64,000 nucleotides of DNA from Legionella spiritensis. GTDB lineage: Bacteria > Pseudomonadota > Gammaproteobacteria > Legionellales > Legionellaceae. The notes below the pieces were generated by a model. It worked only from the letters and a program-made list of their open reading frames with translations, was not told where the DNA came from and searched no databases. Positions 28,427 to 36,530 of this stretch are shown here, piece after piece (position 1 is the first letter of the stretch; each line of letters starts with the position of its first letter). Made by a program: the position numbers and the translations under genes. The stretch lies in contig NZ_LT906457.1 of assembly GCF_900186965.1 (NCBI RefSeq), positions 186,001-250,000 of the forward strand, in the 5' to 3' direction.

Positions 28427-28833
28427 TTGAGCACCTCTTTATTGATTAATGTGAAAATAGGGCATAAATCATCAGGGTGATTTTTATCGCAGTCTTGCAC
28501 TAGCTTTTTTAGAGCAAACTCCAGTTTTTTTAATTCATTAATTTTATCGGCCACTTGCTGTAATTTTTCCTGAGTGCGTCGCTTGATTTTGCCACAAGAT
28601 TTTTGAGAGGTTTGGTGTACAACTAATAATTCTTGTATTTCTTTGAGCGTAAAGCCCATCTGTTTTGTTCGGAGGATAAAAGCTAGGCGATCAACGACAC
28701 TTGCCGGGTATTGACGATAACCATTAGCGGCACGTGATGGCTCCTCTATAAGGCCATACCTCTCATAAAGACGAATGGTGTCATGAGAAATTCCTGTTTG
28801 CTTGGCTACTTGTCCTATCGTTAACGAAGTCAT
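28423..28833 (-). CDS. merR: MerR mercury-responsive regulator
   Basis: A MerR-family activator/repressor with an N-terminal winged helix (TIGQVAKQTGISHDTIRLYERYGLI) and a long dimerisation helix. Counting from an upstream ATG at 28839, the Hg(II)-binding cysteines fall at 82, 117 and 126, the same numbers as in Tn501 MerR. The ATG at 28833 is preferred because AAAGG lies 8 bases before it; this shifts the numbering by two. Unlike in Tn21/Tn501, merR is not divergent: it is the first gene of a merRTPA operon and would be autoregulated from the promoter just upstream. Confidence 0.93.
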   Translation of the reverse strand: MTSLTIGQVAKQTGISHDTIRLYERYGLIEEPSRAANGYRQYPASVVDRLAFILRTKQMGFTLKEIQELLVVHQTSQKSCGKIKRRTQEKLQQVADKINELKKLEFALKKLVQDCDKNHPDDLCPIFTLINKEVLK

Positions 28834-28871
28834 TATCATAACCTTTAATAAATACCAATGAATACTAACTC

Positions 28872-28903
28872 AGTATAAACCATGGACTATAGTCTATGGT
28901 CAA
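28872..28903 (-). promoter_or_regulatory. MerR-type operator-promoter of merRTPA
   Basis: On the minus strand, TTGACC (-35, 28903-28898) and TTATAC (-10, 28878-28873) are separated by 19 bp, the overlong spacer characteristic of MerR-controlled promoters. The spacer region contains the near-perfect dyad ACCATAGACTA/TAGTCCATGGT (28900-28879, one mismatch). It lies about 40 bp before merR. MerR would bind the dyad, repress without Hg(II), and untwist the DNA to activate with Hg(II). Confidence 0.85.
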
Positions 28904-29034
28904 GAAATAAGTAAGAGATGAGCAGAAGGCACCTTGATTGTGATCATCAGCACGGCAGTCGCCGCTTCATTATGCTTTATCAGTCAAATAATACGCATGA
29001 CAATGGGCAGGTGATTTGTGGATTGAAGTCATGG

Positions 29035-29223
29035 TCAATGCCATAATTTTGGTTTGCCAGGGATAAAAATTAATTGCTTTTGCTTTGGCGAAGTGGTACC
29101 AAGGAGATCATAAATATCATCTATAGTTATCAGGACACCAGTCTGAGTCATATTAATTGATGACCCAGCTGAAGAAAAATTTACATGAATGAGAATGAAA
29201 TGAATTATTGGTATTATTTTCAT
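29035..29223 (-). CDS. Hypothetical protein downstream of the PrpA-like repressor
   Basis: From an ATG at 29223 the frame gives 62 residues: a hydrophobic N-terminus (MKIIPIIHFILIHV) and then a polar part with DDIYDLLGT and a basic C-terminus. The open frame extends upstream to 29325, overlapping the repressor gene by 41 bp. It is transcribed leftward after the repressor. There is no clear ribosome-binding site and no recognised family, so it may not be a gene. Confidence 0.25.
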   Translation of the reverse strand: MKIIPIIHFILIHVNFSSAGSSINMTQTGVLITIDDIYDLLGTTSPKQKQLIFIPGKPKLWH

Positions 29224-29284
29224 CGTAAAGACTATGTAATCATAGGAATTAAATTCTGATGCGTGTGGAGCTCTGGGTTTAAAT

Positions 29285-29962
29285 TTATTGATATCCTCTG
29301 ATAACTTGTACAACCCTCCCAACAATATCTAGTTTAATATTTTCTTTCGTATTAAAATTTGGCCAATTATCATTTAATGTCAGCAGCTCAAATTCAGGCG
29401 AGGCATATGATAATTTCTTATACTGTGATATGACAAATTCTGGCCTACCCTCCACTTTAACCGCAACGTAACTTCCTGGTTTAGGTGACAGTGAAGGATC
29501 GATGACCAACACATCATTCATCCGAATCTCAGGAATCATGCTTTCATCTCTCATTTTCAGTGCGAATGCTCCTCCACTTAATTCTGGTAATAGTGCAGCA
29601 CTCACAGAAATATAGACCACTTCATTAGCTAAATCTTTAGTACGAATTAATTCAATATGTAACTCAGCATCACAAGCCTGATGATTATCCAGTAGTGGAA
29701 TTAAATAGCCGGAATTTCTTGTTTTCTTTACCTGCTGTTCATCTGATAAGCACATTAAAAAAGCAGGAGATACGTCCAACGCCTGTGCCAGTTGCTTAAT
29801 TTCTTCTGGTCCAGGTGTACGTGTGCCTTGTTCCCAATTGGTTAAACGTGTTTGTTTAAGATCACCAGCAAGCTCCCCAAGTGCTTTTAGCGTTAAGCCC
29901 TTAGCTTTCCTGGCTTCGAGAATTCGTTTGCCAATTTCTTTTTTAATGTTTAGTTCAGCCAA
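29285..29962 (-). CDS. prpA: PrpA/CI-like repressor with HTH and S24 (LexA-like) domains
   Basis: A 225-residue phage-type repressor. The N-terminus is an HTH_3 domain (GKRILEARKAKGLTLKALGELAG, then LTNWEQG). The C-terminus is a LexA/UmuD-like S24 domain with a MRDESMIPEI segment that supplies the catalytic Ser and a later PGSYVAVKVEG segment with the Lys. Such repressors self-cleave after DNA damage. It is divergent from lvrA over a 153-bp region with three operator-like dyads. Position and type match prpA, the regulator before lvrABC on Legionella pneumophila trb/tra islands. It should hold the transfer operon off until an SOS-like signal. Confidence 0.85.
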   Translation of the reverse strand: MAELNIKKEIGKRILEARKAKGLTLKALGELAGDLKQTRLTNWEQGTRTPGPEEIKQLAQALDVSPAFLMCLSDEQQVKKTRNSGYLIPLLDNHQACDAELHIELIRTKDLANEVVYISVSAALLPELSGGAFALKMRDESMIPEIRMNDVLVIDPSLSPKPGSYVAVKVEGRPEFVISQYKKLSYASPEFELLTLNDNWPNFNTKENIKLDIVGRVVQVIRGYQ

Positions 29963-29996
29963 ATTTGCTCCAAAAAGTCAGGTTTACCTATTGTAA

Positions 29997-30086
29997 TATC
30001 ACAATACGTGATATATATTGAAATCTATTATTCACGTTCCGTGATATTTATATAGCGTTTATATAAAGATATCACAGTATGAAAAT
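29997..30086. promoter_or_regulatory. Operator array between prpA and lvrA
   Basis: Three related 17-bp sites lie in the divergent region: 29997-30013 (TATCAC-AATAC-GTGATA, perfect dyad), 30030-30046 (ATTCAC-GTTCC-GTGATA) and 30070-30086 (TATCAC-AGTAT, second half degenerate). Spacing between left ends is 33 and 40 bp. The layout is that of a CI-type operator region controlling both prpA and the lvrA-trb-tra operon. Confidence 0.8.
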
Positions 30087-30115
30087 AAAAACGAGTTTTT
30101 ACAGGGATAGGTACG

Positions 30116-30976
30116 ATGATGGATTTTGTCATTAATGGTGAGGAGCTGGCGGTGATGTGTGGTTTGCCTCATATCCAGCAATTGGCTTATCTAAGAGGAA
30201 TTAGACCATATATGGATGTTAAAACAGGAATAACAGGTAATAAGCGGCGTATCAGTTATCAGTCGATATCTGAGCAGCTGTATATTGAGCCCCATCAAGG
30301 GGTTAAAAGCCAAAGTTTCTCTCGTGATCAAGTTCGTCGTGCGGTTTCTGGTCTAGCTCGTGCTGGAATAATTGACATTCAATCTGAAGGCAAGCAGCTT
30401 ATTTTAAAATGTCTTTTAGCTTCCCGGGATTTTTCTGTCCAAAATAAAGCCGCCATAAACCCGCCACAGAAAGCCGACACAAACCCACCCGTTTCAAGCC
30501 CTTTAAATACGGGCTGTTCAGAGGATTGGGCCTCAAAAGCCGACACAGTGGAACCCCAAAAAGCCGCCACACCTCTTAAAGAAAATAATTATATATATCT
30601 TCTTAGGGGATTCGAGCATTTTTGGCGGATGTATCCAGAAAAAAAATCCCGTGAGAAAGCATTCGAGGCTTTTAAGCTGATTAACCCCAATGACACCCTT
30701 CTTCGAACCATGCTGCAGGCACTTGATAATCAAATCAAAGCTTATCAGGCCAAGCAGGCACATGGTGATTGGGTACCAGCTTGGAAATATCCAGCAAACT
30801 GGTTGGCTCAAAAATGCTGGGAAGATGAAATCAATACTGAAGTCACAAAGGAGAGAACCAATGCAAAGCGTAGGACAAATACTGGCAAACAAACAACAAC
30901 CAGCGGACTTTATATCCCCGATGAAGACGAAGAACTTCCAGAGCGAGGAACAGTCGTCGAATTCAGAAAGCGTTAA
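30116..30976 (+). CDS. lvrA: LvrA-like regulatory/replication-type protein
   Basis: This 286-residue protein is the first gene after the PrpA-type operator array. The N-terminal ~110 residues look like a winged-helix DNA-binding domain (GVKSQSFSRDQVRRAVSGLARAGII). A Pro/Ala/Lys-rich linker follows, then a helical C-terminal domain (FEHFWRMYPEKKSREKAFEAF, then WLAQKCWED) seen at the end of many phage replication proteins. In Legionella, lvrA heads the lvrABC cluster before type IV secretion loci. The start has AGG upstream. lvrB begins 116 bp inside its 3' end. Confidence 0.82.
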   Translation: MMDFVINGEELAVMCGLPHIQQLAYLRGIRPYMDVKTGITGNKRRISYQSISEQLYIEPHQGVKSQSFSRDQVRRAVSGLARAGIIDIQSEGKQLILKCLLASRDFSVQNKAAINPPQKADTNPPVSSPLNTGCSEDWASKADTVEPQKAATPLKENNYIYLLRGFEHFWRMYPEKKSREKAFEAFKLINPNDTLLRTMLQALDNQIKAYQAKQAHGDWVPAWKYPANWLAQKCWEDEINTEVTKERTNAKRRTNTGKQTTTSGLYIPDEDEELPERGTVVEFRKR

Positions 30977-31313
30977 AAATCGCAAGGTGATTGAAATGAT
31001 GTTCACTAAGTTTGCTGTGGCATTTCGTCATTTCTGGCTGAGAGATTTACAGGATGACCGCTTTAATGATTTTGCCAAAAAGGAATGGGGGAAAAATCTA
31101 AAGCAGTTTTCAGACTCTGTTATAGCAAGAGTGACTGATATTTGCGAACAGCAGTTTGAATTTCCACCGACCATGGCGCAGTTCATTGGGCTCTGTAAGA
31201 ACGAAGTCAACCGTCAATACGTTAAGAAAATTGAGCCTAGTAGCCCATCAAGCCCGGAAACAGCGGCGTACCACCTTAACAAAATGAAAGAAATTTTAAA
31301 CAGAAGGAGATAA
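30861..31313 (+). CDS. lvrB: LvrB-like protein
   Basis: From the ATG at 30861 the protein has 150 residues. This start is chosen because AAAGGAG lies 7 bases upstream, although an open frame extends back to 30690. The gene overlaps lvrA by 116 bp in another frame. The N-terminus is polar; the C-terminal ~100 residues (KFAVAFRHFWLRDLQDDRF, FPPTMAQFIGLC) are helical and resemble DnaT/primosome-like replisome-organiser domains. The function of LvrB is not established. It sits between lvrA and the CsrA paralogue (3-bp gap). Confidence 0.78.
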   Translation: MQSVGQILANKQQPADFISPMKTKNFQSEEQSSNSESVKNRKVIEMMFTKFAVAFRHFWLRDLQDDRFNDFAKKEWGKNLKQFSDSVIARVTDICEQQFEFPPTMAQFIGLCKNEVNRQYVKKIEPSSPSSPETAAYHLNKMKEILNRRR

Positions 31314-31316
31314 CTC

Positions 31317-31613
31317 ATGTTGGTATTAACTAGAAGAATTGGCGAGTCAGTGGTTATTGGTGAAGATGTGTATTGCACTATTGTTGGTTATCGTGATGGC
31401 GAGATTCGTCTTGCTTTTGATGCACCTAAGTCATTGCCTATTCACCGTGATGAAATTCAACGTCGTATCTATCGCGAGCGTCAGAACGATAATTGGTTTT
31501 ATGACAGAGGCGCTGAGAAAGAAAGCATTGTCGACCGGCTGATTAATAAATTTAAGCAAGGTCATTGGTCAACTGAGCCTAAACTTCATTCTCAGGAGCA
31601 GCCCTATGCTTGA
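31317..31613 (+). CDS. lvrC: LvrC/CsrT, CsrA-family RNA-binding regulator of the ICE
   Basis: A 98-residue CsrA paralogue. Residues 1-55 follow the CsrA fold, with the RNA-contact residues Leu4, Arg6, Arg7 and Arg44 conserved (MLVLTRRIGE, PIHRDEIQRRI). The C-terminal 40 residues are an extension not found in housekeeping CsrA. CsrA-like proteins of this class (CsrT) are known on Legionella ICEs and act on mRNA, probably of the element itself. GAAGGAGATAA gives a strong ribosome-binding site. The 3' end overlaps trbB by 8 bp, placing it in the transfer operon. Confidence 0.92.
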   Translation: MLVLTRRIGESVVIGEDVYCTIVGYRDGEIRLAFDAPKSLPIHRDEIQRRIYRERQNDNWFYDRGAEKESIVDRLINKFKQGHWSTEPKLHSQEQPYA

Positions 31614-32571
31614 GTATGATGAACAGAGTTTAACGGTAAAAGATCGCGCTAAGTTAAAACTAAAGCGCGATCTGGGGAGCTTGATTGAAAATGCTTTAAA
31701 CGATCCTAAAACCGTTGAAGTCATGAGAAATGCTGATGGCAGACTCTGGCAGGAGCGACTCGGTGAAAAGATGGCATACATCGGTCATGTTTCTGATAGT
31801 CGTGCTGAATCGATTATCAAAACGGTTGCCGGATTTCATGGCAAAGAAGTTACCCGAGCTATGCCGGTATTAGAAGGTGAGCTGCCTCTTGATGGTTCCC
31901 GTTTTAGTGGCCAGTTACCCCCTGTTGTTTCAAGCCCAACTTTTGCAATCCGTAAAAAAGCCATAGCTGTCTTTACCTTGGATGACTATGTTCGAACACA
32001 CATTATGACTGAAAAGCAATGCAATGCGATTAAATATGCGATTGCCACGCATAAAAATATCTTAGTCATTGGCGGTACGGGTTCGGGTAAGACCACTTTG
32101 GTGAATGGCATCATTCAGGAAATGGTTTTTCAATCACCACAAGAGCGTATTTTCATTATTGAAGATACCGGCGAGATTCAATGCGCTGCTCAAAACTGTG
32201 TTCAATATCACACAACCCTTGATATTTCGATGACGCAACTTTTAAAAACCACACTCAGAATGCGGCCTGACCGTATCCTGGTTGGTGAGGTGCGTGGGAG
32301 TGAGGCACTTGATTTATTGGATGCCTGGAATACAGGGCATGAGGGCGGTGTGGCAACGTTACACGCCAACAACTGTCTTGCAGGACTTCAGCGCCTTCAA
32401 TCATTAATAACCCGAAATCCGGCAGCCCCTGCTGATATTGAGCCTTTAATTGGAGAAGCCGTTCATTGTGTTGTGCATATTGCAAGAACCCCACATGGCC
32501 GAAAGGTTGAAGAGATCATATCCGTGAATGGCTTTAAAGACGGCCAATATCAAATTAAACAATTTTCTTAA
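31606..32571 (+). CDS. trbB: TrbB, VirB11-type traffic ATPase
   Basis: This 321-residue hexameric ATPase sits at the cytoplasmic base of the conjugative type IV secretion system and powers pilus assembly and DNA transfer. The Walker A motif GGTGSGKTT is at residues 156-164, followed by an Asp box (IEDTGEIQC), a Walker B region (RILVGEVRGSEALDLL) and a His box (GGVATLHANN). Length matches RP4 TrbB (320). It is the first structural gene of the trb unit, with an 8-bp overlap with lvrC. Confidence 0.95.
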   Translation: MLEYDEQSLTVKDRAKLKLKRDLGSLIENALNDPKTVEVMRNADGRLWQERLGEKMAYIGHVSDSRAESIIKTVAGFHGKEVTRAMPVLEGELPLDGSRFSGQLPPVVSSPTFAIRKKAIAVFTLDDYVRTHIMTEKQCNAIKYAIATHKNILVIGGTGSGKTTLVNGIIQEMVFQSPQERIFIIEDTGEIQCAAQNCVQYHTTLDISMTQLLKTTLRMRPDRILVGEVRGSEALDLLDAWNTGHEGGVATLHANNCLAGLQRLQSLITRNPAAPADIEPLIGEAVHCVVHIARTPHGRKVEEIISVNGFKDGQYQIKQFS

Positions 32572-32582
32572 GGAGAATATGA

Positions 32583-32960
32583 ATGAACCAGATAAATTCA
32601 ATTGATTATAAAAAAATATTGCTGATGGGGTTTGTCGTCTTATTTTTACTTTTTATCACTCAGCCGGCATTAGCTTCATCAACCGGTGGCGGCCTACCAT
32701 TTGATTCCTGGCTGACGAAAATTCAGAAATCTATTACAGGTCCTTTTGCTTTTAGTGCTGCCATCATCGGATTAGTTGCTGCTGGTGCAACTTTGATTTT
32801 TGGTGGGGATATGAATGGTTTTATGAGAACCCTCATTTTCTTCGTGCTGGTCCTTTCATTTTTAGTAGCTGCTCAAAACACCATGACCGCCATCACCGGC
32901 AAGGGTGCTGAAATCTCAAAGCCCGAGATTGAAAAGGCGAATGCGGAGGGTAGGTCATGA
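32583..32960 (+). CDS. trbC: TrbC, VirB2-type (probably cyclic) prepilin
   Basis: A 125-residue pilin precursor. A long leader ends near ALA-S (residue 31/32), then comes STGGGLPFDSWLTKI, a first hydrophobic helix, GGDMNGFMRTL, a second helix and GKG-AEIS at 106-112. In RP4 TrbC, TraF removes an AEIA tetrapeptide after Gly114 and joins that Gly to Ser37, giving a 78-residue circular pilin. Here the equivalent product would run Ser32 to Gly108 (77 residues). A TraF homologue is encoded at 43318. The last 17 residues would be discarded. The gene overlaps trbD by 4 bp. Confidence 0.93.
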   Translation: MNQINSIDYKKILLMGFVVLFLLFITQPALASSTGGGLPFDSWLTKIQKSITGPFAFSAAIIGLVAAGATLIFGGDMNGFMRTLIFFVLVLSFLVAAQNTMTAITGKGAEISKPEIEKANAEGRS

Positions 32961-33256
32961 GCCTTCGTACGATTCCGATTCGTCAATGTGGAAACCGTCC
33001 TGGCCTTTTTATGGGTGGGGATCGTGAGCTTGTTATGTTTTCGGGATTGTTGTCAGCCATTTTGGTTTTTGCGGCTCAGGATTGGTTAGCAGCCATCGTT
33101 GGTATTGCAATGTGGTTTTTATCACTGAAAGCACTGCGTTTAATGGCAAAAGCCGATCCTTACATGAGGCCAATCTATCTGAAACAAAGACGCTATCAGA
33201 ATTATTATGCGCCCCGCTCAACCCCTTTCAGGGATAACAAAAGAGGTTATCAATGA
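32957..33256 (+). CDS. trbD: TrbD, VirB3-type membrane protein
   Basis: A 99-residue inner-membrane component with a VirB3-type start (LRTIPIRQCGNRPGLFMGGDREL) and two adjacent hydrophobic segments (~residues 28-60), then a basic tail (RPIYLKQRRYQNYYAPRS). VirB3 proteins associate with the VirB4 ATPase and are needed for pilus biogenesis. It overlaps trbC and trbE by 4 bp each, as in RP4 Tra2. Confidence 0.92.
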   Translation: MSLRTIPIRQCGNRPGLFMGGDRELVMFSGLLSAILVFAAQDWLAAIVGIAMWFLSLKALRLMAKADPYMRPIYLKQRRYQNYYAPRSTPFRDNKRGYQ

Positions 33257-35790
33257 TTGTATTTATTACCTTCTTACTGTCGATAACAGGGCTTATTTTT
33301 TTAAGTTTCCTGTTTTATCAGACAAGACTTAAAAGCCAGCAAAACCATTTAAAACTGCATCGAAGCTCAAAAGCAGGGTTGGTTGATTTACTGAATTATG
33401 CCTCGGTGGTGGATGATGGTGTGATTGTCGGTAAAAATGGCTCACTCATGGCAGCCTGGCTTTATCGGGGTGAAGATAATGCCAATACTACGGATGAAGC
33501 GCGTGAAATGGTGTCCTTTCGAATCAATCAGGCATTGTCAGCAATGGGCAGTGGCTGGATGGTCCATGTGGATGCTATCAGACGGGCGGCCCCCGGATAT
33601 AGTGAGCGTGACCATTCTTATTTTCCTGATGACATTTCAAAAGCCGTTGATGAAGAAAGAAGGCAGCTTTTTGAAGAAATCGGCGCTTTATATGAAGGCT
33701 ATTTCGTCATTACCTTAACCTGGTATCCACCTGTTCTGGCGCAAAAACGCTTTGTAGAATTAATGTTTGATGATAGCAACGAGCGATTAAGCCAGAAAGC
33801 AAAGACAGCTCAATTAATTGAAGAGTTTGAGCAGTCTTGCCGCAATTTTGAATCACGATTAGGTTCGGCCCTTCACCTAGAAAGACTTGAATCTGAAAAG
33901 GTTGTTGATGATCAAGGTCATGTTGTTACTCAGGATAATTTTCTAAGACATATTCAGTATTGTGTGACAGGCCTTAATCATCCAGTCAATCTACCTAAAA
34001 ACCCAATTTACCTTGATGCCCTGATAGGTGCTCAGGAGCTTGCTTCAGGTATCACGCCAAAAATAGGCCGCAAGTTCATTCAATGTGTGGCGATTGAAGG
34101 TTTTCCATTGGAGTCTTATCCGGGCATTTTAACAGCGTTGACCCAACTACCGGTTGAATATCGCTGGAACTCCCGTTTTATATTCATGGATAACCATGAA
34201 GCCGTGGCGCATTTCACCAAGTTTCGTAAAAAATGGAAACAGAAAGTCCGAGGATTTTTCGACCAGATATTTAATACCAGTTCGGGTGTCGTCGATGAAG
34301 ATGCATTGAGCATGGTCAATGATGCTCAGTCAGCCATTGCCGAAACGAATTCCGGCATGGTCGGACAAGGTTATTATACATCAGTCGTTGTGTTGATGGA
34401 TGAGGATCGCGCTTTAGTTGAAAAAGCAGCTCTCTATATTGAGAAAAACATTAACGCGCTTGGATTTACCGCCAGAACAGAAACGATTAATACCATGGAT
34501 GCCTTTATGGGCAGCTTACCTGGTCATGGTGTTGAAAATATCAGACGGCCTTTAATCAACACCATGAATCTTGCTGATTTACTACCGACTTCTAGCATCT
34601 GGACCGGTGAAAACAAAGCACCCTGTCCATTGTTTCCACCCAGCTCCCCTCCATTGATGCATTGTGTTACCAGTGGTAATGCGCCTTTTCGTTTAAACCT
34701 TCATGTCAGAGATTTAGGTCATGGCATCATGTTTGGTCCTACTCGTTCTGGTAAATCCACTCACCTTGGTTTAATCGCTTTATCCTGGCGCCGTTATAAA
34801 GATGCTCGGATTTATTCTTTTGACAAAGGTATGTCAATGTATCCAACCTGCAAGGCAACGGGTGGGGAGCACTATACCATTGCGGATAAAGATTCCCGAC
34901 TGTCTTTTGCCCCTTTACAGTTTTTATCAACCAAAGCAGACCGTGCCTGGGCGATGGAATGGATTGATACCATTCTTGCTTTGAATGGCTTAAATACCAC
35001 GCCAGCCCAACGCAATGAGATCGGCCATGCCATTATCAGCATGCATAAAAGCGGTTCCAAAACCTTATCTGACTTTGTCATGACCATTCAGGATGAAGAA
35101 ATCCGGGAAACCCTAAAACAATACACCATTGATGGGTTAATGGGGCACCTACTGGATGCGGAAAGCGATGGTCTTGGCCTGTCTTCATTCATGACCTTTG
35201 AAATTGAGCACTTAATGGGGTTGGGTGAAAAGTTTGCTCTGCCTGTTTTGCTATATCTGTTTCGACGTATTGAAACTTCACTTGATGACAGACCAACTTT
35301 AATCCTGCTGGATGAAGCCTGGCTAATGCTCGCCCATCCTGTCTTTAAAAACAAAATCGCGGAATGGCTCGATTCAATGGCCAAGAAAAACTGTGTGGTA
35401 TTTATGGCAACGCAACATTTATCCCATGCGGCGGGCTCAGGCATTTTAGATATCATCGTTGAATCAACTGCCAGCAAAATCTTTTTACCAAATCTCTACG
35501 CAAGAGATCCAGAAACACGGGGCATTTACGAGCGCATGGGTTTAAACCCACGTCAAATTGACATTATCGCCTCAGCTCAACCTAAACGGGATTACTACTA
35601 TGTCAGTGAAAAAGGCCAACGCCTATATCAATTGGCATTAGGCCCACTGGCACTGGCCTTTGTCGGTGCCACTGATCCTGATTCCATTGAACACATGAAA
35701 CAGCTTGAGCAGAAATATGGTGTGCAATGGGTGTCTTATTGGCTTAAAGAAAAAGGAATTGATTTCAAACAATATGGAGAAGCAGCATGA
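33253..35790 (+). CDS. trbE: TrbE, VirB4-type ATPase
   Basis: This 845-residue ATPase is the largest energy component of the secretion channel. An N-terminal transmembrane helix (residues ~1-22) is followed by the CagE/TrbE/VirB N-terminal domain and a C-terminal RecA-like domain. Walker A GPTRSGKST lies near residue 495 and Walker B LILLDEAWL near 690. A conserved FMATQHLSHA segment follows. Length matches RP4 TrbE (852). It overlaps both neighbours by 4 bp. Confidence 0.95.
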   Translation: MIVFITFLLSITGLIFLSFLFYQTRLKSQQNHLKLHRSSKAGLVDLLNYASVVDDGVIVGKNGSLMAAWLYRGEDNANTTDEAREMVSFRINQALSAMGSGWMVHVDAIRRAAPGYSERDHSYFPDDISKAVDEERRQLFEEIGALYEGYFVITLTWYPPVLAQKRFVELMFDDSNERLSQKAKTAQLIEEFEQSCRNFESRLGSALHLERLESEKVVDDQGHVVTQDNFLRHIQYCVTGLNHPVNLPKNPIYLDALIGAQELASGITPKIGRKFIQCVAIEGFPLESYPGILTALTQLPVEYRWNSRFIFMDNHEAVAHFTKFRKKWKQKVRGFFDQIFNTSSGVVDEDALSMVNDAQSAIAETNSGMVGQGYYTSVVVLMDEDRALVEKAALYIEKNINALGFTARTETINTMDAFMGSLPGHGVENIRRPLINTMNLADLLPTSSIWTGENKAPCPLFPPSSPPLMHCVTSGNAPFRLNLHVRDLGHGIMFGPTRSGKSTHLGLIALSWRRYKDARIYSFDKGMSMYPTCKATGGEHYTIADKDSRLSFAPLQFLSTKADRAWAMEWIDTILALNGLNTTPAQRNEIGHAIISMHKSGSKTLSDFVMTIQDEEIRETLKQYTIDGLMGHLLDAESDGLGLSSFMTFEIEHLMGLGEKFALPVLLYLFRRIETSLDDRPTLILLDEAWLMLAHPVFKNKIAEWLDSMAKKNCVVFMATQHLSHAAGSGILDIIVESTASKIFLPNLYARDPETRGIYERMGLNPRQIDIIASAQPKRDYYYVSEKGQRLYQLALGPLALAFVGATDPDSIEHMKQLEQKYGVQWVSYWLKEKGIDFKQYGEAA

Positions 35791-36530
35791 ATAAGCTCAA
35801 AGAATGGTTTAATAAAACAAATCCAGATAGGCAAAAGATTCCTCTAACCGATAACCCTTATCTCAATGCCAAACGTGCCTGGAATGTCCATACTGCAGGT
35901 CTAATGAAGTCCTTACAAATATGGCAGTTCGTGGGATTAAGCAGTCTGTTAATTACCCTTGCTTGTGTTGGTGGGTTGATATCGATTGGCGCGCAAAGCA
36001 AATTTATTCCTTTGGTGTTTCAACAGGATGCGAACGGCAACACCTTATCAGTGACCCGTGCTGATAAAGTAGGCGAAGCAAGTATTGATGATTATCGCGC
36101 CGCAGCCGCACATTTTATTGAAAATATCCGCATGGTCAGTGCTGATGTTGAGTTACAAAAGAAAGCCGTCTTTCAGGTGTATTCCTACCTAAATCAAAAC
36201 GATGCGGCATTATCAAAAGTCCAAGAATTTTATAATGATAAGCAACACGCCAACCCTTTTGAAAGAGCAACCCATGAAATTGTGAATATTGAAATCCGCT
36301 CTGTGCTTCAAGAGTCGGAAAACACCTGGCAGGTTGACTGGATTGAAACAGTCCGCAATCACGATGGCACTATTAAAGACAAACCAGCGGTGATGAAAGC
36401 CATGGTTACGCTCTATCAGGATAATGCGCTGAATGATGCATCGAGCGATACGATTCTGAAAAATCCTCACTTGATATATGTCCGCGACTTTAACTGGTCT
36501 TATGACTTAAAGCATGGAGAAACCGCATGA
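35787..36530 (+). CDS. trbF: TrbF, VirB8-type channel protein
   Basis: A 247-residue bitopic inner-membrane protein: cytoplasmic N-terminus with NPYLNAKRAWNVHTAGLM, a transmembrane helix at ~47-70, and a periplasmic NTF2-like VirB8 domain (ENTWQVDWIETVRNHDG). VirB8 nucleates assembly of the secretion complex. It overlaps trbE and trbG by 4 bp. Confidence 0.93.
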   Translation: MNKLKEWFNKTNPDRQKIPLTDNPYLNAKRAWNVHTAGLMKSLQIWQFVGLSSLLITLACVGGLISIGAQSKFIPLVFQQDANGNTLSVTRADKVGEASIDDYRAAAAHFIENIRMVSADVELQKKAVFQVYSYLNQNDAALSKVQEFYNDKQHANPFERATHEIVNIEIRSVLQESENTWQVDWIETVRNHDGTIKDKPAVMKAMVTLYQDNALNDASSDTILKNPHLIYVRDFNWSYDLKHGETA

